Below are positions 56,460 to 64,000 of a DNA stretch of 64,000 nucleotides, one piece after another; the first letter of the stretch is position 1; each line of letters starts with the position of its first letter. The stretch covers positions 62,001 to 126,000 of the IMG/VR virus record IMGVR_UViG_3300020595_000009, one strand, 5' to 3'. The notes below the pieces were generated by a model. That model saw only the letters and a program-made list of their open reading frames with translations, was not told the origin of the DNA and searched no databases. The DNA comes from a virus. The position numbers were made by a program, and so were the translations under genes.

Positions 56460-57128
56460 TTAGATTACTTCGTCAGCGATCCCATACTCAACAGCTTGTT
56501 CTGCTGAGATGTAATGATTTGAGTTTGACGAAAACATTTTCTTGATCTTCTTGATGGATAAGTTTGAGTTCTCGGCAACGCAGCGAACATACATATCCTG
56601 CAGGACCTTTACTTCTTCCAGTTCGTTCTCCATGTTGTGCACAGAGCCCATTGTCCCTGCGGACGCTTGGTGAAGCATAAGACGACAGTTTCGGGCAACA
56701 AGACGCTTACCCTTTGTCCCAGCAGCTAGAATAGCTACGCCGGCAGACATTACTTTGCCTAGGCCAATAGTCTCAATGTCGACACCACTAGACTTTGTCA
56801 TGTTCATAAGGTCAATAATACCAAACATCTCTAAGACCTCTCCGCCATAAGTTGAGATGATCATACGAATGTCTTGTTCGGGTTGCAACAACCCTTCGTG
56901 TTCTGCTAACTCCTCCTCGGTAAACAACTCTGGGGTGTTCTGCCAAAGATAATAAATGCCTGATGTAACATCTGCGCACTTCTCTTCGTTGATTGCTCCA
57001 AAAACGGCTACGGTTCGGAGGTCCTTCTCGGCTGGTTGTGCTGGCAGCGAGAAATGGATTGCGCCAGGGGATTCTTCTTCTACTGTCTCTTCATGCTCTT
57101 CGTTTAGATTGTTCTTCTTCTTCTTCAT
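56460..57128 (-). CDS. clpP: ClpP-family protease
   Basis: 222 residues with an acidic leader. DIRMIISTYGGEVLEMFGII, then IGLGKVMSAGVAILAAGTKG (catalytic Ser), RLMLHQASAG (His) and HYISAEQAVEYGIADEV. The Asp of the triad is not obvious. Phage ClpP-like enzymes can serve as prohead proteases; here it lies with chaperone genes. Confidence 0.85.
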   Translation of the reverse strand: MKKKKNNLNEEHEETVEEESPGAIHFSLPAQPAEKDLRTVAVFGAINEEKCADVTSGIYYLWQNTPELFTEEELAEHEGLLQPEQDIRMIISTYGGEVLEMFGIIDLMNMTKSSGVDIETIGLGKVMSAGVAILAAGTKGKRLVARNCRLMLHQASAGTMGSVHNMENELEEVKVLQDMYVRCVAENSNLSIKKIKKMFSSNSNHYISAEQAVEYGIADEVI

Positions 57129-57155
57129 TTTACCTCGTTTTGTGAAGAATAAATT

Positions 57156-57530
57156 TTATTTGTTTACCTCGCTAAAGGCATCCTTGATCTTATCACAGAT
57201 CTCATTAGTTTTCAAGACTTTTGAGAACTCTTTTGGAATAACGGCAACAACACGGACAAACGTAACAGATTGCCAGTCATTGAGAGTTTTTTCCATTCTT
57301 TTTTTCATGACTTCTTTTTCTTTTTCCGGAATGTCTAGATCTTCCATTTGCTTAATTAGCCTTTCTTTAACTGTTACTACATCTTTTCCAAACGATCTAA
57401 TCATAGTCAAGCAAGAAGCAAGGCAGTATGTTAGAAAGTTATAGGAATGTGTATAGTTTAAGAGTGATGCTAGAAAGCGATAAGAGAATACTCCTAGAAA
57501 AAACACGCCAATGATAGTCCACGTATCCAT
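57156..57530 (-). CDS. Membrane-anchored helical protein
   Basis: 124 residues. N-terminal TWTIIGVFFLGVFSYRFLAS, then a second hydrophobic patch and a long charged helix (LIKQMEDLDIPEKEKEVMKK). Function unknown. Confidence 0.6.
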   Translation of the reverse strand: MDTWTIIGVFFLGVFSYRFLASLLNYTHSYNFLTYCLASCLTMIRSFGKDVVTVKERLIKQMEDLDIPEKEKEVMKKRMEKTLNDWQSVTFVRVVAVIPKEFSKVLKTNEICDKIKDAFSEVNK

Positions 57531-57547
57531 TTTTTCCTCTAATAAAA

Positions 57548-57572
57548 AAAGACCGCATAATCTGCGGTCTTT
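57548..57572 (-). terminator. Rho-independent terminator
   Basis: AAAGACCGCA/TGCGGTCTTT, 5-nt loop, then TTTTATTAG on the minus strand; ends the 189-residue acidic gene. Confidence 0.9.
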
Positions 57573-57606
57573 TAAAGTTAAACACTTATTTTTCTAAGTC
57601 AAGGTC

Positions 57607-58176
57607 TTAGCCAAGTTTTGCTGCGATCTTCGCTGCTAGAACTTCGGCAAGTTTGTCCTGCTTTGACTCTTTGACTAGTCGCTCCGCAACTCTGCGGGTG
57701 ACTTTCTTTACGATGTCCTGAGTATCGACAACCTCAACGGTTTCGTTTAGCTCTTCGTACATGTCTTCTTCCATATGGTCACCACATGATGTCTCTTCCA
57801 TTGGGTGAGCCATTTCTTCCACTGGCTCGGCCATTTCGTCCATCTCATCGGCTGCGTCAACAGCGATGTCTGTTTCCGGAGCGGCTTTGATGGCGTCAAT
57901 GAGTTGCTCAAGAGCGGCTTTGATTGCGTCCTCGCCGTCGTCGGCAGGTGCGTCCATTTCCATCTCCTCTTCACCCATTTCCATTTCCATGTCGCCTTCA
58001 GGAGCGTCCATTTCCACTTCTTCCTCTTCCTCGACTTCTTCAGCTTCGGTGAGTTCGGTTGCTTCTTCCATTGGCTCTTCTTCTTCTGAGAGGAAGTTTT
58101 CGGTAAGAGGCCCAATAGCCGCAAGCTTCATGAACTTACGAATGTGTCCCTCTGAAAGTAGTGTCTTCTTAGCCAT
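57607..58176 (-). CDS. Acidic virion-associated protein with tag-like leader
   Basis: 189 residues. Leader MAKKTLLSEGHIRKFMKLAA and PLTENFLSE, which I recall from marine T4-like phages, then a Glu/Met-rich stretch and a helical C-terminus (VKKVTRRVAERLVKESKQDK). Resembles a prohead-core or internal protein. Two late-type motifs upstream. Confidence 0.65.
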   Translation of the reverse strand: MAKKTLLSEGHIRKFMKLAAIGPLTENFLSEEEEPMEEATELTEAEEVEEEEEVEMDAPEGDMEMEMGEEEMEMDAPADDGEDAIKAALEQLIDAIKAAPETDIAVDAADEMDEMAEPVEEMAHPMEETSCGDHMEEDMYEELNETVEVVDTQDIVKKVTRRVAERLVKESKQDKLAEVLAAKIAAKLG

Positions 58177-58260
58177 TTGTTATAACTCCTTTGTTATATT
58201 AAAAATAAGTGTTTGTAGTAAATAGTATGATAAAAATAAAAAAACTTTTTATTCCACCAG

Positions 58261-58271
58261 TTATAAATAGT
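58261..58271 (-). promoter_or_regulatory. Late-type promoter motif
   Basis: CTATTTATAAC on the minus strand, with a second CTATTTAC at 58218-58226, both upstream of the acidic protein gene. Confidence 0.45.
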
Positions 58272-58287
58272 ATGTTATTTATAAAAA

Positions 58288-58641
58288 CTACAAGTCAGGC
58301 ATTTCTATTTCAATAATGTCAAAAATAGATCCTAACTCTTCTTCTGAAAGAGAGAAACTTTGTCTCACTTTCTTTGTTTTTTCTTTTTCCTTGCGGATCT
58401 TTTTTTCACGGGTTTTGGAAAGGTTTCCGTTGTCTTTCTTGTATTCTTCAATCAGCTTCTCTAAGAGTGATGTTTGATTTACGAACTGGAGAATAACCCA
58501 ACGAAGAAACTTTCCTTGGCCAATGCCTTCATACTTTAGTCTAATACGAAAATCAGCGTGGAGCTTTTCGCCAATAGAGAAAGTTAAGTTTTTATACTTT
58601 GGCTCATACTCTACTATGTTTGGCTTTTGATCTTCGCTCAT
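58288..58641 (-). CDS. Possible ribbon-helix-helix protein
   Basis: 117 residues. NLTFSIGEKLHADFRIRLKYEGIGQGKFLRWVIL fits an Arc/MetJ-like strand-helix-helix, then a Lys-rich linker. ATG overlaps the upstream stop by 4 nt. Confidence 0.55.
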   Translation of the reverse strand: MSEDQKPNIVEYEPKYKNLTFSIGEKLHADFRIRLKYEGIGQGKFLRWVILQFVNQTSLLEKLIEEYKKDNGNLSKTREKKIRKEKEKTKKVRQSFSLSEEELGSIFDIIEIEMPDL

Positions 58642-59660
58642 CGATGTAAGATGTGGGTGCTGGACTCAACTGCTGCGTTGTGGGACTGGCGAATGAATGT
58701 TGCTTTGCTTTGTAGCTCAACAATGTCTCTCGCTCCGGAATAGGAAAAGCCTGACCTCACACCAGTAAGTAGTTCTTCTACAACATTGTATACAGAGCCT
58801 TTACAAGGAATAGTGGTAGATACGCCTTCTAAGGACGAAGTTTTTCCACGCCAAGCTTTTTGTGCTTCGGCAGATGCCATACCACGATAAGCTTTAAAGC
58901 AGCGACCATCACGATTGCGGAAAGTTTCACTGGGCGTTTCATCAGTTCCGGCCAATAACGAACCCAACATTACAGCATCAGCGCCAGCAGCCAAAGCTTT
59001 TACAATGTCACCAGAGTTTTTGATACCGCCGTCAGCAATAAGAATGGCGCTGCGATCTGTTTGAGCACAGTCAATAATAGACTGAAGGGTTGGAACGCCG
59101 TGGCCTGTTTGGATACGGGTTGAGCAAATACTTCCTCCACCAATGCCTACACGAATAGAGTCAGCACCCCAATCGGCCAATCGGTTGAAGCCTTCAAGCG
59201 TCGCAACATTGCCGGCCATAATGTGAACGTTCATTCCAAGCTCTCTTCGCAAGGAATCAATAGCCTCGCTTACAAGAGAATGATCGCCGTGAGCAACATC
59301 AATACAAATAACTTTTGCTCCTGACGCATAACATTCAATGGCTCGCTCAATAAAGTCTCCACTCACACCAACTGCTGCTCCAACAACAGAACAGTTTGGT
59401 ACATCCAAGGCGTCTTCTACCTCGGCTGCTTGTTCAGCGATTGTATTGTATCTATGAACAACAGCCATTCCTCCAAGCTTAGACATTGCTGCAGCCATTT
59501 CCCATTCACTTACTGTGTCCATCGGAGAAGCAATAATGGGAATCTCTAGATTTAGTTCATAATCCAAAGGCGTTGCTAGTGAAATTTGTTTCCTTGATAT
59601 AATGTCGGAGTATTGTGGTTCCAACAAAACATCCCCAAATGTGATTGTTTGTTTATACAT
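58638..59660 (-). CDS. IMP dehydrogenase/GMP reductase family enzyme
   Basis: 340 residues, without CBS domains. [17 protein letters not shown], GANVGxx-like [12 protein letters not shown], the Cys loop [18 protein letters not shown] and [20 protein letters not shown]. Length and absence of CBS are like GMP reductase; the SICSTR..GHGVPT loop also occurs in GuaB-like enzymes, so the reaction (IMP to XMP or GMP to IMP) is open. It lies with dUTPase and an adenylosuccinate synthetase homologue. Confidence 0.85.
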   Translation of the reverse strand: MYKQTITFGDVLLEPQYSDIISRKQISLATPLDYELNLEIPIIASPMDTVSEWEMAAAMSKLGGMAVVHRYNTIAEQAAEVEDALDVPNCSVVGAAVGVSGDFIERAIECYASGAKVICIDVAHGDHSLVSEAIDSLRRELGMNVHIMAGNVATLEGFNRLADWGADSIRVGIGGGSICSTRIQTGHGVPTLQSIIDCAQTDRSAILIADGGIKNSGDIVKALAAGADAVMLGSLLAGTDETPSETFRNRDGRCFKAYRGMASAEAQKAWRGKTSSLEGVSTTIPCKGSVYNVVEELLTGVRSGFSYSGARDIVELQSKATFIRQSHNAAVESSTHILHR

Positions 59661-59862
59661 TTTTTTCCTCTTGATCGATCATTCTTTCTAGATACCATTT
59701 GGCTTTCTTGAGATCTTCTGGGCCGCCTTTCATTGAGTATCGTGAAACATACTTGATCACGTTTCCTTGATTGAAATCCATTTTCCAGCTTTCAATGTAA
59801 TCAATTGTTTCAATGCCTTTATTGTAGTGGTCGGGGTGATCTACTGCTTCTTTTGATTTCAT
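59653..59862 (-). CDS. DUF3310 protein
   Basis: 69 residues from MKSKEAVDHPDHYNKGIETI. DHPDHYxxG..IDYIES..GNVIKYVSRYSMKGGPEDLKKAKWYL is the complete DUF3310 signature, common in phages; some are annotated as nucleotide kinases without proof. Confidence 0.85.
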   Translation of the reverse strand: MKSKEAVDHPDHYNKGIETIDYIESWKMDFNQGNVIKYVSRYSMKGGPEDLKKAKWYLERMIDQEEKNV

Positions 59863-60356
59863 GCTCTTTCCATCATTGAGACAACCGGGCCACAAAGATT
59901 TTGCTGTCCATTGTGACCGCCTCTGAAAACAACGACTGCTGACGGGAATGGTGCTGGATCGTTTGCTTCACCACCACCAAACTTTAGACGACCTTTCACA
60001 AAGCGGATTTCATTGGCTTGCATAACATATTCTGCCCAATACTTTGTGTCTGGGCGTGCCGGGATAAGCATAACTACAGTAGTTCCTGAGTCCTTGCTTT
60101 CTTCATAGGCCTTACGAATCCATTCTTTTAGCACTCGGCCATAAGGCGGATTAACATAACAAGTCTCGCCCTTCCACGATTGGACTAAGGCATCTTCTGC
60201 TTCTGTGAAATAGTTTGTACATAAAGCATTTGAGCCATTTGTTGCCGGGTCTAGTGTAAAGCTAAACTCCTTGTTCAATTTGCTATAAAATTCTTTTGGT
60301 GTTTGCCAGTCCATCTTTTTTGATGACATCATTGTGTTCATTGTTTGCTTATTCAT
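59859..60356 (-). CDS. Phage N6-adenine DNA methyltransferase
   Basis: 165 residues from the ATG at 60354-60356, after AAGGAG. DWQTPKEFYSKLNKEFSFTLDPA is the pfam05869-type start; YVNPPYGRVLKEW is motif IV (NPPY). No specificity domain. May protect phage DNA, perhaps at GATC, which is abundant next to the promoter elements. Confidence 0.88.
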   Translation of the reverse strand: MNKQTMNTMMSSKKMDWQTPKEFYSKLNKEFSFTLDPATNGSNALCTNYFTEAEDALVQSWKGETCYVNPPYGRVLKEWIRKAYEESKDSGTTVVMLIPARPDTKYWAEYVMQANEIRFVKGRLKFGGGEANDPAPFPSAVVVFRGGHNGQQNLCGPVVSMMERA

Positions 60357-60603
60357 TGATCTCCTTTTGATTGTTTTGAGAAGTTTGTGTTGCTTGGGCG
60401 CATACCCAAGCAACATCGCTGCCGGCCGGAATGATTTGTCCTTCCTGTTCTAAACATTCGATCCGGGCTTGCGCATCCTTGCCTGATGCGACCAAACCCA
60501 AGCCAAATAGTGCTAGAAGGAAAAGCCCCGTGAAAGCGTAAAGTATGAGCCTTGTTTCCTTGCGGCGCTGTTGGATAAGTAACTGTGCGTGATAATCATT
60601 CAT
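60349..60603 (-). CDS. Single-pass membrane protein
   Basis: 84 residues from MNDYHAQLLIQQRRKETRLI; membrane helix YAFTGLFLLALFGLGLVAS, short Cys-containing domain outside. Overlaps genes on both sides by 8 nt. Confidence 0.6.
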   Translation of the reverse strand: MNDYHAQLLIQQRRKETRLILYAFTGLFLLALFGLGLVASGKDAQARIECLEQEGQIIPAGSDVAWVCAQATQTSQNNQKEINE

Positions 60604-61051
60604 CTCGCACCCCTGTTGATCCAAAACCACCTTCTCCACGGTTGCTATCATCTAGATCTTCCACAAACACAAAGTCTTCTTGTGAAATGTGTTCTGGAAT
60701 CATTTGTGCGATACGATCACCACGATTGATGATAAATGCTCCGGTGCTCTCCTCGGTCGTAACAGAATGGTTTCTCAAAATAACTCCAATCTCTCCACGA
60801 TAAGAAGAGTCAATAACACCGGCCATTACATCAATGCCGTTTTTATAGGCAAGACCAGAGCGTGGCGCAATACGAAGATAGTAATCAGCTGAAAACGAAA
60901 CAGAGATGCCTGTTTTTACCAGTGTTTGTTCTCCTGGTCGGACAATACAATCTTCTGTTGCGTAAAGATCAATACCAGCATCGCCTTGTCCTCTTTGCTT
61001 GAGGTTGTAAAAGTTCTCAAGTTGTTTTACTTTTAGGTTTAGTTTAGTCAT
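60596..61051 (-). CDS. dut: dUTPase (trimeric)
   Basis: 151 residues with all five motifs: DAGIDLYA, APRSGLAYKNG, AGVIDSSYRGEI, RGDRIAQMI and RGEGGFGSTG. Hydrolyses dUTP to dUMP, keeping uracil out of phage DNA. Confidence 0.97.
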   Translation of the reverse strand: MTKLNLKVKQLENFYNLKQRGQGDAGIDLYATEDCIVRPGEQTLVKTGISVSFSADYYLRIAPRSGLAYKNGIDVMAGVIDSSYRGEIGVILRNHSVTTEESTGAFIINRGDRIAQMIPEHISQEDFVFVEDLDDSNRGEGGFGSTGVRDE

Positions 61052-61054
61052 TTT

Positions 61055-61450
61055 TTATACCTCTGTTAGTTTGTATTTCTTTCCATCAATCTCGACAACC
61101 TTTGCGGAAAGTGTTTGGGCGCATGGGGTGCTGGGTGGCTTGGTTGGTGTGACTAGCCAGTGTTCATCTTCGGTCAGTTGTTGTCCATCTAAGAACCACA
61201 TTTTGTCTCCGCTGGCCCTCTCAACAGCCGGGCCATCTTCACGGTGACGCTTTCCGTTTAGATACCATTCTTTGGTTCCGCTGGCATACTCAACAGCAGG
61301 ACCATCTTCACGGTGAAGCTTGTCGTTTAGCCGCCATTCTTTGTATCCGTTGGCCCTCTCAACAGCAGGACCATCTTCACGGTGAAGCTTGCCGTTTAGG
61401 TACCACACTTTGCTTCCGTTGGACCATGCTTTTACTTTATATTCAATCAT
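61055..61450 (-). CDS. HREDGPA repeat protein, family A (3 units)
   Basis: 131 residues from MIEYKVKAWSNG. Three units and the family A tail VVEIDGKKYKLTEV, with a Pro/Thr-rich insert before it. Isolated copy far from the other family A genes, between dut and purA. Confidence 0.75.
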   Translation of the reverse strand: MIEYKVKAWSNGSKVWYLNGKLHREDGPAVERANGYKEWRLNDKLHREDGPAVEYASGTKEWYLNGKRHREDGPAVERASGDKMWFLDGQQLTEDEHWLVTPTKPPSTPCAQTLSAKVVEIDGKKYKLTEV

Positions 61451-61451
61451 T

Positions 61452-62492
61452 TTATGCTGCCTCCTGTGAAAGAATAGAATAGGGGTTGTCTGAGAAGTAA
61501 ACTCGTGGAACGCCGCATTGTTCGGCAACGTTTGATACACGATGGCGGAAGTCGCTTTCCCACTCTTCGTCTCCCATTACCTCACGCATAACATCCATCT
61601 TGTTGATCACGAGGTCAGTTACACCATTCATTCTACACGATTTAGCGAGAAAGTCAAGATCAATCCAGTTTGTTTGGCGCTTTCTTCCTGTGGTTGCTCC
61701 AAACTCTTGGCCGGCCTCTTGTAGTTGTCCTAAAAGAGGATCGTCACCTTGGAAATTTTTTGCTCCAACATAAGTTTCATAAACCTTCGCAGCACCCCAA
61801 ACACGGTTGATTGCTTGTGGTGGAATACCGTTCAGAAGCGCACCAGCCGTCGTACAGTGGCTTGATGTAACATAAGGGTAATCACCCCAGTCAATGTCAA
61901 TACCAAAGCCTTGTGCGCCCTCACAGAGCACATAAGTGTTTTTGTCGCTATAAAACTCTTCGTAAAGATCAATAACCAAATCTTTCATAAAGGCCAGCTC
62001 ACCTACAAAAGAGCATCCACCAGCATGTACGCCACTTCGACCATATTTATCACGATAAGCAGGACCACAACCTCTTCTAGTCGTTCCAATCTTTTCGTCT
62101 CTTTTATCTTCATTTTTATGTTCCTTTGTAATAATGTGTGCGTTTTGAGCAATGCGAAGGTTTGATACAACATCAATACCAGCCGCCTCAAGATCTTTGA
62201 TTTCTTGTAGGAGGGCATAGGGGTCAATAACGCATCCGTTGCCAATAATAGATTTGATCCCAAAGAACACTCCACTAGGAATGTGATGAGTTACAAGCTT
62301 TTGGCCTTCATGATAGATTGTATGACCGGCATTTGGACCGCCGCCAAACCTCATAACGTGAGTGTAATTGCCGTTCTTACATAGATCGTGTGTAATTTTT
62401 CCCTTACCACAATCACCATACTGAAGCCCAACAACAACATCTGCTGTGATTTCGCCGGCTGGCTTTACGCCGCCCATTGTTTCTCTATACAT
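61452..62492 (-). CDS. purA: Adenylosuccinate synthetase family (short, archaeal-like length)
   Basis: 346 residues from the ATG at 62490-62492, preceded by AAAAGGAG. GLQYGDCGKGKITH is the P-loop with the catalytic Asp; RFGGGPNAGHTIYH, GTTRRGCGPAYRDK, EGAQGFGIDIDWGDYPYVTS, EFGATTGRKRQTNW and NKMD (guanine binding) follow in order. Bacterial PurA is about 430 residues; this length is that of archaeal enzymes and of phage PurZ. The conserved Asp and NKxD favour the normal PurA reaction (IMP, Asp, GTP). Confidence 0.88.
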   Translation of the reverse strand: MYRETMGGVKPAGEITADVVVGLQYGDCGKGKITHDLCKNGNYTHVMRFGGGPNAGHTIYHEGQKLVTHHIPSGVFFGIKSIIGNGCVIDPYALLQEIKDLEAAGIDVVSNLRIAQNAHIITKEHKNEDKRDEKIGTTRRGCGPAYRDKYGRSGVHAGGCSFVGELAFMKDLVIDLYEEFYSDKNTYVLCEGAQGFGIDIDWGDYPYVTSSHCTTAGALLNGIPPQAINRVWGAAKVYETYVGAKNFQGDDPLLGQLQEAGQEFGATTGRKRQTNWIDLDFLAKSCRMNGVTDLVINKMDVMREVMGDEEWESDFRHRVSNVAEQCGVPRVYFSDNPYSILSQEAA

Positions 62493-62538
62493 TCTCACTC
62501 CTTTTATTTCTTTTACGTTTTGGTAAGTATTTTTCATG

Positions 62539-63003
62539 TTAATAAGGGCCGTTCGGTTCTCCAACATCCTCCATCCAATGGCCGCACGCCCTTGCCCAAT
62601 CATCTTGCAAGGAAATTGTGTTTTCGGCGGCCTCTCTGAACCCGTCGTCAGCGTGAACTCTATGCCAATGTTTTTTCTGCGGGTCCCACCAGAAGCCATG
62701 TTCTTTAAGCGCCTGGACCACGAGATCTCCCGGCCAATTGACAAAGGAAATATAGTCTCGCTTGTGTCTAGTGCCTGGTACGAGCCTGGTTTTAAAGTTG
62801 ATGGTATTGCGTTCGCTAACTGGAATAAATCCCATTTTGCTAATAACGTCAAGCATGGAATGGTGGTGCTTCTTTGTTCTACCTTTCTCCTTTTTAGCGG
62901 AGAGTTCATTTTTTTCGTCACAGCAGGGATTGGGGCATGATCGCCATCCGAACACCCCCGGATCAGCAAGGCATTCCCCGTCCCAATAATCATTAAGATA
63001 CAT
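62539..63003 (-). CDS. Hypothetical protein
   Basis: 154 residues. Cys cluster SCPNPCCDEKN, and ALKEHGFWW..KHWHR, a pattern of small DNA-associated phage proteins. Function unknown. Confidence 0.6.
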   Translation of the reverse strand: MYLNDYWDGECLADPGVFGWRSCPNPCCDEKNELSAKKEKGRTKKHHHSMLDVISKMGFIPVSERNTINFKTRLVPGTRHKRDYISFVNWPGDLVVQALKEHGFWWDPQKKHWHRVHADDGFREAAENTISLQDDWARACGHWMEDVGEPNGPY

Positions 63004-63016
63004 TTTCTTTTCTCCT

Positions 63017-63274
63017 TTATTCTGTAAGTCCGAGTCGGTTGTATTTTTTTAGGACTTTTTCGATAACGTATTCGTGCGCAGGCTCTGAAGAGAATGCGAC
63101 AACCAAGTCTATCCAATCCACAACCTCTCCCTCGGCGTTGGCATAGAATGCCGCCGTTTCGTACGAAGCGACGACCTTGTCTGAGAAGGATGTTTGGATA
63201 TACACACCATCAGGCATTTGCCATAACTTTCTATTGCTGTCAATGTCTTTTATAAACCTTGCGTTAGTTTTCAC
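63017..63274 (-). CDS. Hypothetical protein
   Basis: 85 residues, MKTNARFIKDIDSNRKLWQM; mixed alpha/beta. ATG overlaps the upstream stop. Confidence 0.6.
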   Translation of the reverse strand: MKTNARFIKDIDSNRKLWQMPDGVYIQTSFSDKVVASYETAAFYANAEGEVVDWIDLVVAFSSEPAHEYVIEKVLKKYNRLGLTE

Positions 63275-63558
63275 TGGGCGGTCGTATCAGACTGCTTGCT
63301 TTGATGAAGAGCCTCAATAAGAGCCTCGGCGTTTACATTGATCAACTTAGAACAGCGAATCCATTCAGTTTCTGGGTTGTAATCTTCTCTTCGGATCTCC
63401 AACAAGCTCTCAAGGTTTGTTTCGATCCCTTGTCGTGCCTCTGTCGGAACCCAATCTACCCGAGCAAAAAGCCATCCGTTCTCCTTCTTTGTTTCGCTGA
63501 CTGTGCCAACAAGCAAAGAGTTTCCTTGGACCTGCATTACTGTATCATTAATAATCAT
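63271..63558 (-). CDS. Small SH3-like family protein
   Basis: 95 residues from MIINDTVMQVQGNSLLVGTV after TAGGAGAAAA. N-D-x-V opening, LVGTVSE and ARVDWVP: the family pattern plus a helical extension. Confidence 0.6.
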   Translation of the reverse strand: MIINDTVMQVQGNSLLVGTVSETKKENGWLFARVDWVPTEARQGIETNLESLLEIRREDYNPETEWIRCSKLINVNAEALIEALHQSKQSDTTAQ

Positions 63559-63586
63559 TTTTCTCCTATTAGTTATTTCCATTGTT

Positions 63587-63787
63587 TTATTCACTGATCA
63601 AGTATAGTCTTTTATCAAACCTACTTATTGTATTGGGGGTCAATACTTTCTTATCTTTTCTTCCAAACCAATCAACACGAATAATGTGTGAGGTTCGAGG
63701 ATCGCTGCTGCCTCCAACGACGATCCCGTAATCGCCACGAGGGCTGTCCCAGCCAACGAGCGATCCGATTCTAATTTCGGTGTCCAT
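63587..63787 (-). CDS. Small SH3-like family protein
   Basis: 66 residues from MDTEIRIGSLVGWDSPRGDY after CGGAGG. GSLV..YGIVVGG..IIRVDWFG: the family pattern. First gene after a sigma70-like promoter. Confidence 0.65.
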   Translation of the reverse strand: MDTEIRIGSLVGWDSPRGDYGIVVGGSSDPRTSHIIRVDWFGRKDKKVLTPNTISRFDKRLYLISE

Positions 63788-63823
63788 ACGCCTCCGAGCG
63801 TTGTTTTTCCACGATAGAGCCGT

Positions 63824-63853
63824 ATTATACCACGGTTCAGGGCCGGATGTCAA
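63824..63853 (-). promoter_or_regulatory. Sigma70-like promoter
   Basis: TTGACA (63848-63853), 18 nt, TATAAT (63824-63829) on the minus strand; leader about 30 nt. Confidence 0.75.
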
Positions 63854-63895
63854 GCATTCCGTGCCCGCCGTGGGGTTGAATATAATACTAGTGGT

Positions 63896-64000
63896 TTATT
63901 CTTTTCCGGCTAAAAACCTTGCAGCGTAAGCCGAAACACACATCCTTTGCAACCTAGGGAGAGCATTATAGTCCTCCCGGTAAAGTTCACTTAGGCTTTC
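63896..64000 (-). CDS. Hypothetical protein, C-terminal fragment
   Basis: 34 codons and a TAA at the right edge, ending MCVSAYAARFLAGKE. Too little to identify. Confidence 0.5.
   Translation of the reverse strand, partial: ESLSELYREDYNALPRLQRMCVSAYAARFLAGKE

Noticed and set aside
61452-62492. PurZ (2-aminoadenine pathway)
   Set aside because: Length fits, but the catalytic Asp in GDCGKGK and the guanine-binding NKMD are of PurA type, and no DatZ or MazZ lies in the window; kept only as a question.

Overview
The window looks like part of a large, strictly lytic tailed-phage genome, probably a marine myovirus with distant T4-like features. Nearly all genes lie on the minus strand, tightly packed with short overlaps. 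Recognisable genes include PhoH, ClpP, GroEL, Hsp20, dUTPase, a phage-type N6-adenine methyltransferase, a UV-damage endonuclease, a DUF3310 protein, lysis-type enzymes, tRNAs and a tmRNA. No structural-gene block, terminase or integrase is present, so the taxonomy and host are inferred. Two lipoproteins (one with EF-hand loops, one with a Thr/Asp-rich tail) hint weakly at a host in or near Myxococcota/Bradymonadota/Bdellovibrionota.

Layout. 0-8.3 kb: glycosyltransferases, a Cas4/RecB-like nuclease, PhoH, a eukaryote-type phosphomannomutase, and a translation module (tRNA-Asn, a CAU tRNA, the tRNA-lysidine synthetase TilS and a tmRNA). 8.3-15 kb: a 916-residue nucleotidyltransferase fusion, small proteins, a metallopeptidase, a lytic transglycosylase and UvsE. 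15-22.4 kb: a plus-strand M15 peptidase, a trypsin-like protease, and a set of proteins sharing an N-terminal tag (M-K-[IL]-T-K-x-x-L...I-K-E-E-[LI]). One protein with a related tag is an ECF-like sigma factor; several of these genes follow a TATTTATA-type promoter motif. 22.6-25.2 kb: an array of very small genes, most headed by its own bipartite promoter-like element, resembling a host-takeover region. 25.5-46 kb: twenty paralogues of a 23-residue repeat protein (consensus around LNGKxHREDGPA) in clusters, interspersed with a ParB-like protein, a MoxR ATPase/VWA pair and many small SH3-like proteins. 46-58 kb: probable virion-associated proteins with MENWR- or LLTE-type N-termini and the Hsp20, GroEL and ClpP genes. 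58-64 kb: nucleotide metabolism (IMPDH/GMP reductase, dUTPase, adenylosuccinate synthetase family, DUF3310) and a DNA methyltransferase.

Regulation. Three promoter classes can be read from the sequence. (1) Host sigma70-like sites, TTGACW, 16-18 nt, TATAAT. (2) Fifteen copies of a bipartite element, GGATAAGATCC, exactly 10 nt, CGTCTAA, always oriented towards the following gene, with the geometry of an ECF sigma promoter. (3) A late-type motif, ACTATTTAT, upstream of tagged and virion-like genes. The most interesting inference is that the tagged sigma factor is made late, packaged and injected, and then drives class 2 promoters at the start of the next infection. That is a hypothesis; the promoter family and the sigma-like domains are directly visible.
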